DNA of 64,000 nucleotides. Source: Branchiostoma floridae (taxonomy: Eukaryota; Chordata; Leptocardii; Amphioxiformes; Branchiostomatidae). The stretch spans positions 7,914,784 through 7,978,783 of the forward strand of contig NC_049997.1 in the NCBI RefSeq assembly GCF_000003815.2. Reading direction: 5' to 3'. The notes under the pieces are model-generated. The model saw only the letters and a list, made by a program, of their open reading frames with translations, was not told where the DNA came from and did not search any database. Positions 1 to 11,097 of this stretch are shown piece after piece; within the stretch, counting starts at the first letter, position 1, and every line of letters starts with the position of its first letter. The position numbers and the translations under genes were made by a program.

Positions 1-199
1 CTTTCGTAAATTTCATGCAATTGACTAACATATTAACATAACTTATGCATGGTGTTGTTCATCATTGACTAACGTACACATTAAACAATTATAAAATTCC
101 CATTATTAATCATAGAGCGGTTTTTCAATTTTTACATTATTAAAAATTATGTAAATAAGTTCTGCATTACCATAATTGGTATCTGCTTATATTCCACCT

Positions 200-720
200 A
201 TCATAATGAACATGTGTTACATTTCTTGCAGTCCAGCTATTGAAAACAATGGAATCATACAATTTCTTCATTAATTATGTAAATTAAGTCCTCATTTGCA
301 TAACATGTATACCATAATGAACATCTTTGTCTAAGGTATCCGCATGCCTAATATAATGCCAATCCGTCAATCCTTTCTGCAGTTATTCTCTTTGGAATGT
401 CTTGACAACAATGCCCCTGCAGTTTAGAAATGAAATGTTAGGGGGATGAAACTTGTCCCACTTTGTAATGACACTGAAAGCTATCTACCACCCAAATGTC
501 AAGACCATGTCACGTCCAGGACAAAAGATACATAGAAAAAACTGCTATGATGGAATATTCCCATTAACTATGCAAATGTATTCCTATTTTGCATAATTAG
601 TATTTCATTTTGTAAAACATTGTCTAAGGTACCTACATACCGAAATCATTAAAATCCGTTGTTCCCTTCTTGAGTTATGAAAAGTCCCTTTTACCAACAA
701 ATTTCTACCCATTTTGAACT
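200..720. repeat. AT-rich dispersed repeat, two partial copies
   Basis: The phrases 'taattatgtaaattaagtc' and 'tttgcataac', then 'ctaaggtatcc', recur twice (about 270-360 and 570-660) and again near 16390-16460. The block ends in a 'cttgagttatg' tail like the dispersed family seen elsewhere in the window. No coding potential is visible. Confidence 0.5.
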
Positions 721-1190
721 ACATGGTATGGTCCGCCTGTGACACGTGGAGGTCAAGGAGTCATGACCCATGGGCCTAAGGAACGCGTCAACTGTGGTGT
801 GCAGGCTAGGGGTGGAATCAACCAAACCAGGCTGGGGGGTTGTAATGCTTCAGAAGATTATGAAAAAATGCCCCTGCTATCCCTAAATTAGCCGCTAGGG
901 AGCCCAAACTTATGTCACTAATTCCTGACCACAAGAGCTATCTAACACCCAAAATTCGTGACCATAGCTTGTTCAGAAGATGAGAAAACACACCCAGAAG
1001 TTGCGCTGCAGTACCAAGGGAAGCCGCTAGGGGGCCCAAAATCTAATCATTATCAGCTTTCATCACACCCTACCAGCAGAGTAGGTATGAAACCAATTCA
1101 CCCAGCCGTTCTTGAGTTATCTTGTTCACAGACAAACGCAGGGTAAAATATAGCCTCCATGACATTTCATGGAGGCAATTATAGATGATC
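720..1190 (+). repeat. Dispersed repeat ending in 'ttcttgagttat...catggaggcaa'
   Basis: This is a copy of a repeat found at least five more times here (16.4, 24.3, 28.6, 32.8 and 55.2 kb). Shared marks are 'gctagggggcccaaa', 'ccaattcacccagccgttc', 'cttgagttat' and a terminal 'ccatgacatttcatggagg' segment. It lies just beyond the 3' end of the glycosyltransferase/TRADD-N gene. The short ORF at 958-1146 is a by-product of the repeat. Confidence 0.6.
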
Positions 1191-1198
1191 ATTGAGTG

Positions 1199-4100
1199 TT
1201 ATGAAAGAGCTATCACGAAGATTGAAGTTTTGAATGTGAAGTTACATGTACCTTCTGCAGTAGATGTGGTGAGTAGGTACAACAGGGCCTTCCTGAAGTC
1301 ATCTATGTTGATGGTTGTCTTCACTCTGATGCTCTCAGCACAGAGTTGTTGGAAGGTCTTCTCACTTACCAAACTACCGTACAGCAGGTTGTTCAATTCC
1401 CCACGCTTGTACATGAACCACAGTTCACCAAGCCCAGACAAGTCTGTACATTGCAGGTAGAAGACCAGACTGCCTCTCTTTACACTATCGACATTAACAC
1501 CTTTGAATTTCTCTATTTGCTCAATTGCTTCTGCAGTGTCAAGCAAGTCTTCAGTGTTCTTAATTTCAGGCTTTACCTGTTCCAGCAAAGTAAGAGTCTC
1601 ATCTGTTACTGTGGTGAGGTCCAAAGTGAGCAGTATCTCTCTTGCTGAAGCATAGCTTTTCATTTGCTTTGGGGATCTAACACTTGGTATGACTTGTGCA
1701 AGTATTTCCACCACAATGGGCAGTGGAGGAGGCGCCCCTGGAAGAGAATGTTCATTTAGAAGATTGATAACAATTGTGCTTTCTACTTTAGACAGAAGTT
1801 TGTTTCTATGTTTACTTACTGTTATCAGGCTAAGTTTTAGAATGAAGGAGAGAGCTAGATGAATATCACAATTTCTGTGTTTTGTCATTGACAGTTCAAG
1901 GGAAGACACCATTTTCAGAATTTGACAATTCTTGTAACCTTTATCCGTTGGGTAACCTTTATCCGTTGCTTTTAAACAACAGGGTATTTAGGCGCATCAA
2001 GTCGATGGACGTTAGTTTCAAATTGCAATATTTTCAGGATATTGCAGTTTAAAACTACCACCCGTCAACTTGATGTGCCTAAATACCCTGTTGTTTAAAA
2101 GCAACGGATATATAGGTTACTAAACAGATAAAGGTGAACTAGCGTTATGCTAGACATGGTAGGATTGCTAGTAGTAGAGCAACCATGTGGAATTACGCTG
2201 AAGGATGTGACTGTAACCCTCGACCTCCAACGAGTGACATCCGCCACCCTGGTCGGCCAACATTGCCTTTCGCTTGAACTTAGAGTTAGCCAACAGCATG
2301 ATATAGAAGAAGGCATGTAATTTAATGCAAATAGATTTTTAAAAAAAAGCCAATGAGCTGCAGAATACAATGGATCATCATCATCAAATAACTAAAGAAA
2401 CACTTATAAGAAACCAGTCTTCATTAATTTTGCTATTTTATTGCCTTAACAAGTTACCTTTCTTCAAAGCTTTCCTGCTTTCATCACGATCAGCCTCCTC
2501 AACTGCTGCTGCATCTCTTTTCCTGCTCTGTGCCTGACCAGTCTGTTGTGCTCCATGACCTGTTTGAATTTCAACTTAGGATGGGATTGAAGTGAGGTTA
2601 TAATTAGAAGTTTTAAGTAAAAGTTTTATTTTGATATTTCATTGAAAGTTTTGTTGTTCCTATTATTGCTGCTGATTTTTTTTTCAAAGTAGATTCAGTT
2701 GTTTCTTTTTTGATGAAGTTGTCGCTAGTCTTTCACCTTTTATGCAATGATTCGGTGTTTATTTAACTGTCACAGTACCTAAATTTCAGAAACAGATAGT
2801 TGAGTAGTTGAGAAGAGCTATGTGTCAATACCTTAAAAATGTAATATCATTTCTCTCTCCATCAGCAATGTCTGAATGACCCTTATGATCTACAAAAGGC
2901 ATCCGGTACATGTGTGGAGAGATACACTGAACAATTTGTCAATCAAATTTGACATTAAAGTGAAGAAACAGATCTAAATCTTTATGCATGCTTTTAGTGT
3001 GCTTTTAAAGACAGATTCTGTGCATTGACATTGTCTTCAATTAATCTTACCTGGTGTTAAGGGTCCCCTGATGTTGTTTTCTCCTACAGAAGCTGTTGCA
3101 ATCTCTCTATGGACTTCAGAAGATTGTTGTGTACCTGGATGCCAAAAATAATTATGGATGCTGAATCTGACCAAGCAGCAATTTGTAAGGGAAATTCTAG
3201 TAAGTATTTGCCTGTTACATTATGTAGTAAATGTTAGAAGACCAAAGACGAAATCTACCCTGCCTTCCAAATAAACTTACCCATGTGGCAATAAAATCTC
3301 ACAAACACTTTCAGAGCATCAGTCATAACACCACTGTTTGTGATTGATTCATTATTAACCTAGTAAGTTCTTTGAAACGTACGCTGAGCACCATTCATTT
3401 TCTTCATCCGGGCTCTTAACCAAGAGCAGTAAGCACCCCTACTCACTAATGGTTGACAACACCTGGAGAATGAGACCTATACCCGAGATAACCGATATGC
3501 CATCAGGACTTCTGATTGGTTGACCTTGTTTGACTATATGATAATCAATCATTTTAACCTTCTATCTGGTGCCTAACCCAGTGTAACTAAATATAGAATT
3601 GTGAAGGGCTCATGAACATTACGAAAATTCAATCATGCATTATCCAAGTATGTTCTTTAATATGTCAAAAGTTCATTCATCAAATCCTGAACACTCTCTG
3701 TCACATACGTGTGGCGATGGAATGCTGTCAATTTGAGCACATGAATAAGCATGTAATTAGTTTTGTTTGTTTGTATCATTGACCTTGATTTTGTTCTGTC
3801 ATGTCTGCCTTGTGAGAAAGGCACATACATGTAGATTTGAAGTGATTACTCTAATTTCTTCCTTTTTTCTAATGGGATGTACAAGTTGTTTTCTGTTTGT
3901 TGTTCAAGTACGTATAAAGGATATTGGACACAGTGATCCCTAAGACATTGCGCATAATGCACTTAGTTTATTCTCAAGAACACTCACTGGTACTATAGTA
4001 ACATGCACATCTATAGTGAAGCATTGCTCATAAGATATTGAGACAACAACAGATATGTGACACATTTTCATATCTTAGCATCAAAGTTCATCAGTGTTGG

Positions 4101-5951
4101 TAAATGATATTTTCATATAAAGCATCATTCTGTTAGGTCAGTGACTCACCTGTCCGCAAGCAACTGTCGATGAACTGCTGATGAGACCCTTCCCAGTACT
4201 TTGTAGACAGAAGTTTGTCCCGACATCTTGCTGCTCTTTGAAACTCAGTCTCACAATTACTCAGTGACTGTTCAATGCACTTGGCCCATTGCTTCACATT
4301 GTACTTCTTCTTTCCCTCAACATTGACAACAGAGTAACAAAACTCTGGTGATATCTTTATCATGAAGTCAGCAAGTCCTGATTTACTGGAAACAAGGACA
4401 GGAATTCCTGCTGCAATGGCGTCCAGTCCAACAAGTTCGAATGGTTCAGCCTCAGAGGGTATCAAAACAAGATGGGACTTCAACATGTCCTTGTGAAGAT
4501 GTGTTAGTGTTCCATAGGGAAGAATGGTGGGCTTCAGTTTTGTTGTCGTCAAATGTGTCTGAAGAACATTCTTATCCTCTTCGTTGATTCCTCTGATACG
4601 ACAGTCCACATTCCGTTTTGTACCAACAATGTCCACGGCTTTAAGTGCAAGGTCATGTCCCTGCAGATTGTTAACACTGTTCACCCTACCAATAGACAGG
4701 ACCACCATTGTCCCTGTATCTTTGTAGCTTGCCTTTCTGTGTTCAAAGATTTTGGATGGTCTGGGAAGAAATTCGAAGTGGTTTGGCTGCTTGTCATCTG
4801 GTAGAGCTCTGAACTGGTTCTTACAGTGATCGAATATCTTGTTTCCAATGGAGAAGACCACATCAGCTTCTTGTGCATCTTGAAGGGTAGTCAAGTGTTC
4901 CCTCTTCCTAGTACCTATCTCATTTCCTTGTGTGTCCCCTGAAATGTCATTACAAATGATGAGGACTTTTGCTTCTGGACAACGATCATCTTTTATGTTA
5001 AGTGCTGCCCTACTTGTGACATCAGCATGGCCCACAATGCTTCTTACATTGGAAGGAAGGTGAGGGTATTTGGAGCGATGATCAAACTTTAGCCAGTCTG
5101 GTGTTGGGGTTGTCCTAGGGTCATCTGGGGCAAGTTCAGGCAGCAACAGTTTAACTCCATCCTTTTTTGCATCCTGTTTGTCCTCTTCACTTGCTTGTAA
5201 AACAGTACTGTACACAGGTATGTCCGGCTCGTGTTCCCTGATTAACTCTGCTACCTGTCTGTTTATGGATGAGCTTCCTACTTTAGATGTGCCATATTCA
5301 GTATGGACGAGTAAGACTGCAGACTGATCTGTGTGGAAAATGCATTGGGTATGGTGTTATAAGACAGTTTCTGAATGATGATTAATTTTGATAAAGACAT
5401 TAAAATATGATAGATCTGATTGGTATGTTTTTTCATATCACATTACTTGATGAAAAGTGAAGTTACAACAGTACAGCTTACTTTTGTTAGATGCTTAAAT
5501 GTAGCTACAGTTACTGAACTATCTGAAGGACTTTGACCTCCAAGTTAGCCAATTCTTGTTGCCCTTAACAGTGTATTTCTGTTTTCCTCCAAAATCAGCT
5601 CCAATTCAGTTGATTTGTTTCATTTATAATTGAAGTCTGGTAGTGTTCAGCTATTCATCAGGTAAATGTTGTAGAACAACCTATGTGTGTCTTCTGTATT
5701 CAGTTTATTAATATCTCTACGTCAAAGTTAAAACGAATTTCACCAGCTTTTTCTACTGAACTTTGACCTGCACACAAACATTTTAATTTTTTTTCTGCTA
5801 TACTCTTGTGGTGAAAACATATTATTCCTGTTCATCCCTATTGAACCATTGTGAATCTGTATGTATCAGTCATGATTATTAAGAAGCAAGCAAATAATTC
5901 CTTACCTTTTGAATTAGAGGTAATGTTATTCAAACTTCCTGCAGTAGCCAT
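1199..5951 (-). CDS. GT4-type glycosyltransferase fused to a C-terminal TRADD-N-like domain (5 exons, 649 aa predicted)
   Basis: Exons in transcript order: 5951-5906, 5328-4150, 3134-3051, 2559-2458, 1737-1199. Every junction is GT-AG and phase 1, so the 1950-base CDS stays in frame from ATG (5951-5949) to TAA (1201-1199). Residues 18-400 form a two-lobe GT-B glycosyltransferase of the GT4 type: 'AVLLVHTEYG' opens the N-terminal Rossmann lobe, 'VVLSIGRVN' opens the C-terminal lobe, and 'EPFELVGLDA' (310-319) is the nucleotide-sugar-binding E-x7-E motif with Asp in the second place. Residues 409-470 are a polar, low-complexity linker on two small exons. Residues 471-649 carry a region resembling the TRADD N-terminal domain: 'RGSLVFYLQC', then 'YKRGELNNLL'. 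There is no signal peptide or membrane segment, so a cytosolic protein is expected. Sugar donor and acceptor are unknown. Family assignments come from motif reading; the splice model is strong. The ORF continues above 1737 (to 1912), but that part lies behind the acceptor 'cattctcttccag' and looks intronic. Confidence 0.78.
1935..2147. mobile_element. Foldback MITE, family A, copy 1 (in intron 4 of the GT/TRADD-N gene)
   Basis: Two long arms face each other: 'cagggtatttaggcgcatca' on the left and 'gatgtgcctaaataccctg' on the right, around an AT-rich centre. The right end reads 'ggtgaactagcgtta', the same terminus as the copy at 23169-23398. The left end looks shortened and carries a duplicated 'aacctttatccgttg'. 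No ORF. Confidence 0.75.
3606..3750 (+). repeat. Dispersed repeat, copy 1
   Basis: The stretch 'agggctcatgaacatta', 'ttatccaagtatgttcttta' and 'aaagttcattcatcaaat' matches the segment at 15455-15600 with scattered changes. It sits in intron 2 of the GT/TRADD-N gene. No coding content. Confidence 0.45.
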
Positions 5952-6451
5952 TTTGTCTTGTTGTGTTGTTTGCCTGTACTGTGGAATGCTGGGTAGAGTT
6001 GGCTGCTTGAGTTAGTTAATGTTTACCTGTCATGTGATCACAAAGTTTCCTCACTAAACCACCATGCACACAGTGTATGTTTGCTTTCAATCTAATGTTT
6101 TGATAGTGTTCAGGGCTTTGTACTCAGTGGTGTCAAGGCTGGAATTATTTACAGCTTTTTGTAAACCATTTTAATAATTTACTGCTTTTGTAAACCATTT
6201 AACATTCAGAGCTTAACTTCTTTTAATGAATTTCAAGCTACATGTAGGAAATTCGGGATAAAGGGAATATCACATTTTTCCTTATTACGTATTGTATGTT
6301 TCCATTTAGGCCTATCATCATCATCGGTCGATGTGCTAACACACTACGGGGTTATACTGCCCCTTACGGGGTAACATACCCTTTTGCTTGTAATATTGTA
6401 CATATGATGTAATACTTTTGAAATGGCAACGTCTTGCCATGTCATGTCATA
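5952..6451. other. 5' flank of the GT/TRADD-N gene
   Basis: AT-rich sequence upstream of the first coding exon. No TATA box or other promoter motif could be defended. No gene seen. Confidence 0.4.
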
Positions 6452-6652
6452 GTTTACCTTTATCAGCATGCTGGTAACTTATATCCGTAAAACAGCATAT
6501 TTAGGGATATTTACTCAATGGAATTTTTGATTTCAAACTGAAATATTTTGACAATATTGGAAGTTGAAACCACTTTCCATCAACTTGATATCCAGATATA
6601 CATGTAGGTTACCCTAGCAGAAAACTTATTAAGGTGGGTATGTTGTAGTGTT
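6452..6652. mobile_element. Foldback MITE, family A, copy 2 (diverged)
   Basis: It keeps the family layout: 'tttacctttatc', 'ttatatccgt', 'catatttaggg', then 'gatttcaaactgaaatattt', then 'ccatcaacttgatat' and 'taggttaccct'. It is older than copies 1 and 3, and its termini are unclear. Confidence 0.5.
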
Positions 6653-6840
6653 AGCAGATATAATTTGGTTCTAAAAATTTTCCTATATTCCTAATGCATC
6701 CAAGAGTTAGCATTAAGTTAGCAACATTGTATTGTTCCACCTATTAATAAAATTTATTTAGTTTTTCAATGTTTTTGATCATCTGAGCAAGGACACCCCT
6801 CACCCCCATCCCCCACCCCCATACAATGTACATAACAACA

Positions 6841-7173
6841 CATATACACACACACTGATGCTCACACAGACACACAGTTACAAGTCTCCTCCATACACAC
6901 ATAAACATGTACCCCCAATCAACAAACACACAAACACACACAAAGGGTCGCATACAAACACGGGGAACTGGAGTATTTTACTGCTGCTTGCAAATTTGTA
7001 TCTTCTCTGTGTATGTTTCCAGTATGATGTGGAAACCTGCACACGTCGTGTGGAAACTCCACACATCGTGTGATAGAATTTCTGTTTTTAGTTGAGAACA
7101 TGTTATACATTAACAACACATACACACACACACACACACACAGATGCTCACACATACACACAGTTACAAGCCC

Positions 7174-7219
<46 letters not shown>

Positions 7220-7330
7220 TCATAAACACACACACACAGGGTTGCATACAAACACAGGGAACAGGAGTATTTTACTGCTGCTTGCAAATTTGTATCTTCA
7301 GTGTGTATGTTTCCAGTATGATGCTTGCCC
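6841..7330. repeat. CA-rich microsatellite block with an internal duplicated unit
   Basis: (CA)n and (CACA)-rich tracts occur at about 6841-6950 and 7113-7240. Between and after them, a unit of about 85 bases ('gcttgcaaatttgtatcttc', 'gtatgtttccagtatgatg') occurs at 6951-7030 and again at 7244-7322. Thr/His-rich ORFs here are products of the repeat. Confidence 0.8.
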
Positions 7331-7379
7331 CCCTACCCCATCCGGTGATAAAGGCAGTTAGATAATTGAGAGTGTGAAT

Positions 7380-7647
7380 TTTTATGTTCTTATGACACAG
7401 AATATCATCAAGTGTGAACACAGCAAAGGATATCATACATTAACCATATTTGTCTGGTGAGCTATTCTAGGCTGGAAGAAAGTTTTGAGGCGATTACATT
7501 AATCCTAAGTTGCAAATGTTTGTTTTATATAGTACCTATTTATCTCCTTTCCTTGGTGCTGAAATGCCATCAAATGGGGGACCAGCTTACAGATTGATGT
7601 TGATATAGCAGAATACTTGATATTAATGCTTAATTATCATATGTGAG

Positions 7648-7678
<31 letters not shown>

Positions 7679-8040
7679 ACGTGCCTGTGTGTGGGGTGTG
7701 TGGGTGGTGTGTGTGGATGGGTGTGAGGTGTGTGGGGGTGTGTTTGAGGAGGGGCATAATAATTATGTGTCTGTGGAGTGGGCTGTGTGTGTAACTGTAT
7801 GTGCATCTGTGTAATGTGTCTGTGTCTTTGTGTATGTCTTTGTGTGTGTTTCGGGGGGGGGAGGGGGGGCATCTATTACATGGGCAATTCCATTAAAACA
7901 CTTTTAATTCCCAGAATGTATTATTTTATGCAATCTTTCTCATTCATTGATAAATGTATGTGTCATGAAAACATTTTTGAATGTCTTTACTGCCATTCTT
8001 GGATCATCTTATCCTAGGTTACCTGAAGCCATGGCCATTC
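7380..8040 (+). repeat. Noncoding duplicated segment, copy 1 (with GT array)
   Basis: Matches 11098-11750 in order: 'ttatgacacagaatatcat', 'attaaccatat', 'aatcctaagtt', 'caaatgtttgtttt', 'ccttggtgctga', a (GT)n/(GTGTGT) tract at about 7643-7850, then 'catcttatcctagg'. An open G tract ends at 7868. No conserved frame. Confidence 0.7.
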
Positions 8041-8331
8041 ACATTCTGTTTTTCTCTGCCTTTCTATACATGTATGTATCTTGGTTTATCTTCTTATGAC
8101 ACTTGTTAGTTGTGTAAATGTCATTTATGCATTCACAAACCAATGCCAGACTGTTGAAGTCTATATCTCCCTGACTGGGACTGTACCATCCACTAAAACT
8201 GGGGTATGCAGGTACCCATACCATTGAATTTGTTAAGCACTACTCTACGATCTGAATGTAAAGCATTCTTTTTATGACATCATAATTTCCTATGATTCCA
8301 TCCCCTTCAATTAAAACAAACCTCATCATCT
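8041..8331. other. Unassigned spacer
   Basis: Nothing recognisable between the duplicated segment and the retroelement remnant. Confidence 0.3.
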
Positions 8332-8967
8332 TTATCCAGTAAATTTTACTTTTTCCTTTGGGTCAAAAACCATTATCCTTGGATGCATGAAGTTTGAAGA
8401 GAATCTGAGGTCCATTGAATAACTTGAACAAGTTGTCATCAACAGTCCTGACCACTTACAGCCTAAGTACCTATAGCAGGAGGGGTGGACGTGTACTGAG
8501 CGATAAGCAGATTTGAGGTCAATTTTGGCCATGTAGTACCCAGGTTTGATTAAGTCGAGTGCGTCGTCAATAGTCTGGAATTTAGCTTTGTCAATTTCAA
8601 TATAATCAATAATGGCCGCCCCGGTGGGCTGACTACAATCGTGAATAAGGCGCAAGTCACCGGAGTCAGGTTTAGGCACTGCCCCGAAGGCGCTGACAAT
8701 AGTCGGTTTGTTTTCTGTGACAATGTAGTTTCCAGCGGAAATTTCTTGAGAAAGCAGACGCTCGATTTTAGGTTTGCTGTCGGAATTTGTGACAGACTTG
8801 TAGTTGGCTACCTCTACCGGCGTAATATTGTGACTTTCCAGATCTGTAATGATTCGAAAACCATTTTTAATACCGTCAAGTAGAAAAGTTTTGTCGGGGT
8901 CGTGCTGGAGTTCACGAAGCCACGTGCTGTAATCTAGTGGGCGTGAACCTTGTGCTGAATGCGGCTG
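8332..8967 (-). pseudogene. Reverse transcriptase fragment of a DIRS-like retroelement
   Basis: The minus strand is open from about 8967. It reads 'LDYSTWLRELQHDP', then 'FGAVPKPDSGDLRLIHDCS' (RT finger region), then 'MAKIDLKSAYRSVHVHP', which holds the first catalytic Asp of motif A. The similarity ends soon after 'GCKWSG' (about 8455). The YxDD motif, RNase H and tyrosine recombinase are all missing, so this is a truncated, inactive copy. DIRS-like is my best class from the RT style and the gag next to it. Another YR or LTR class is possible. Confidence 0.7.
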
Positions 8968-10256
8968 TAGTCAGTTAGAACCTGGGGACGGGGAAGTCAG
9001 GCCGGGCGACGCGTGCCGGCTCTGCAGGTGGCTTTTGCTGCAGTTGGGAAGCCAGCACACGTGCTCGAACCTGCAAGGGGAGTGGAGACACCCAGTACTG
9101 TACTGGCAAAGTTGAATTTTTTGCAGATTGGCTTGCCATTTTTGGCGAGAGGAGAAACAGGCTGATATTTTGCAGCCTTAGATGGATTGTTGGTGGCAGT
9201 GGCACGGGGCAGAGGCTCGAGATGTTTGGTCATTAAGTGCTGGGAGTCCGCCCCCCACCTAAAGTGATAAGTTGCTTGCAGGGTGCGGTACTCCCTGTCG
9301 AATTCCAACACAGAAGGCCATGCGTACCTCTGGCCCAGCTCGAGGATCTTTACAGTATACGCCATGTAGTCGTGCAGGGAAGACGGGGATAGTTTTTGGT
9401 TAGACAACAATTTGTACATTATTTTGGTGTTGGCGATCGCCCACTGGCTCACGCTGACGCTCTTTAACGCTGGCTTCTTTCCCCCCATGGATATGAGCAA
9501 TTTAGTGCCCTCAGAGGTGATGGCGACCTGTTCCTGCTTGACAATAGAGCTAGGAGATAGGAAGTCTAAGATCTGTAAGGCCGTCTCACCTGTGCTTGTC
9601 GACAAGTAGACTTGGGGGTCCTGGTCCAGTCTCAGGAGTGCTGAGGCGGTGGGCGTAGCGGTGGCTGGAACCGTGGTCTTGGCGGAAGGGCGCGACAACA
9701 GGTCGTCCAGTGCCAGCGACGAGGACGTCAGCTCCTGCATCGCTGCCTGGATCTGCGGGTGTTGCCGTAACTCCTGCAAGTTCGCGGGCGGCGGCGTTCC
9801 CGCGGGTGCTGGTACTGGTACTATCGGCGGGGTCGGTGCTGGCGGTGGAGGCGTTTGGTCTGCCGTGGTCTGTACAGGCGGCGGCGTTCGGTCTGCCGGG
9901 GTCTGTGCTGGCGGTACGGGCGGTGTGGCGCCTGGTAGCTGCGATACTGGGGCCGCTGGCGGAGTGTTGCTTGGCTTGCCGCTGGTGATGTCGAGCTGTA
10001 GCGCCCGCAGGTCTGCCTCTAAGTCTCGAACTTCACGAGCCAGGCGTGCTTGCTGTATGGCCGACTGCAAGTCCTCTCTCTGCTGCTGCAAGGTTTCCAG
10101 GTCCGAGATCTGAGGAGACTCAGTGGCTACCGGCGGGTCTGGAGAGGGAGTCGGTGCCGGGGTGCCCGTGCAGGACGTGCCTGCTTTTGCGTGGTGGTGG
10201 TCTCGGAGAAGGATTCCACATTTTTTGCAAGAGCGTTTGCTCTTCTTCGGAGACAT
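8968..10256 (-). pseudogene. gag-like ORF of the same DIRS-like retroelement
   Basis: Starts at ATG 10256-10254 ('MSPKKSKRSCKKCG', a short Cys/Lys/His-rich head). A coiled-coil stretch rich in Gln, Glu and Leu follows, then a Pro/Thr-rich linker, then a conserved domain ('SQWAIANTKIMYKLLSNQ', 'YTVKILELGQRYAWPSVLEF') and 'GKPICKKFN'. The expected zinc-knuckle tail is in another frame ('CRFEHVCWLPNCSKSH', about 9000-9075), so a frameshift lies near 9080-9130. GC content is much higher than in the flanks. The ORFs on the opposite strand (9649-10113 and others) are shadows. Confidence 0.7.
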
Positions 10257-10500
10257 ATTGCAATGCAGAACGAATAGCAAAGCGTGGCAGCGTGCTTGTG
10301 CATCTCAGAGCGGAGTGTCTCTGACGACGGACGTTATCTATTTATAAGACAGAAGGAGCTGGCTCCATCCCGTTGACTCATCTTTACAACCTAGTGAGTC
10401 AGGACAGATTGGGGATGTTCCCTGCGGAGATCATCCGGCGTCCATCTGAGGTGGACGCACTAGAGCCATCGTGCGGCTTTCCGAGAAGCAGTGGTCTTCA
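10257..10500 (-). mobile_element. 5' leader of the DIRS-like element
   Basis: GC-rich sequence directly upstream of the gag ATG, with 'tatttataaga' at about 10338 and a sharp change to AT-rich host sequence after about 10505. The base-composition edge suggests the element's 5' end is here. No terminal repeat partner was found in the window. Confidence 0.45.
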
Positions 10501-11097
10501 AAACTCAAATGAATAATACATACATCCATTTACACGACAATGAGCTACAAATTTACACTTTTTTACATAATGTTATGTTAAAAGACAAAAACATCTGCAT
10601 GATTTATATATTTAATATATAATCTCCAAGTAAATTTTTATTACTGCTAGCAGATCATTGATTGGATACAAAGATGGGATTTACAACATGGTAATTTCTT
10701 TATTTCCTCAACATCTTTGATGTTAGTACTGTTATTTACATTCTGATATTACATGTAGTGATGCATGAAATAATGTTTAACAGAAATGTTTTTTTAGAAA
10801 TACCAATATTTATAGATATAATACATGTATCATCATGAGAAGATCAGCTACTCATTAGAGATATCATAATGTTACTAACTTGCTCTGAACAAGCCATTAC
10901 AATTGGAAGAATATTTACATAATTATTTGTTGACAATTATGACAACATGTTGCAGTAAACTGAGCTCAAAGTTGTGTCTACCATAACATGTTCAGAATCT
11001 CTTAAGTCAGAAAACTCCTCCTTCATTTCTTTGTACAATATACTTCCAACTGCTGAGTGTACATTCATGTGCAGTTATTGATAAATATACACAATTT
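10501..11097. other. AT-rich spacer
   Basis: No gene or repeat could be supported. Confidence 0.3.

Noticed and set aside
1738-1912. N-terminal extension of the TRADD-N ORF from an ATG at 1912
   Set aside because: It lies behind a strong phase-matched acceptor (cattctcttccag), lacks domain-like composition, and the upstream exons join cleanly without it.
6744-7872. His/Thr- and Cys/Val-rich ORFs
   Set aside because: Translations of CA/GT microsatellites.
9649-10347. Gly/Ala/Val-rich plus-strand ORFs
   Set aside because: Antisense shadows of the Pro/Thr-rich, GC-rich gag ORF.
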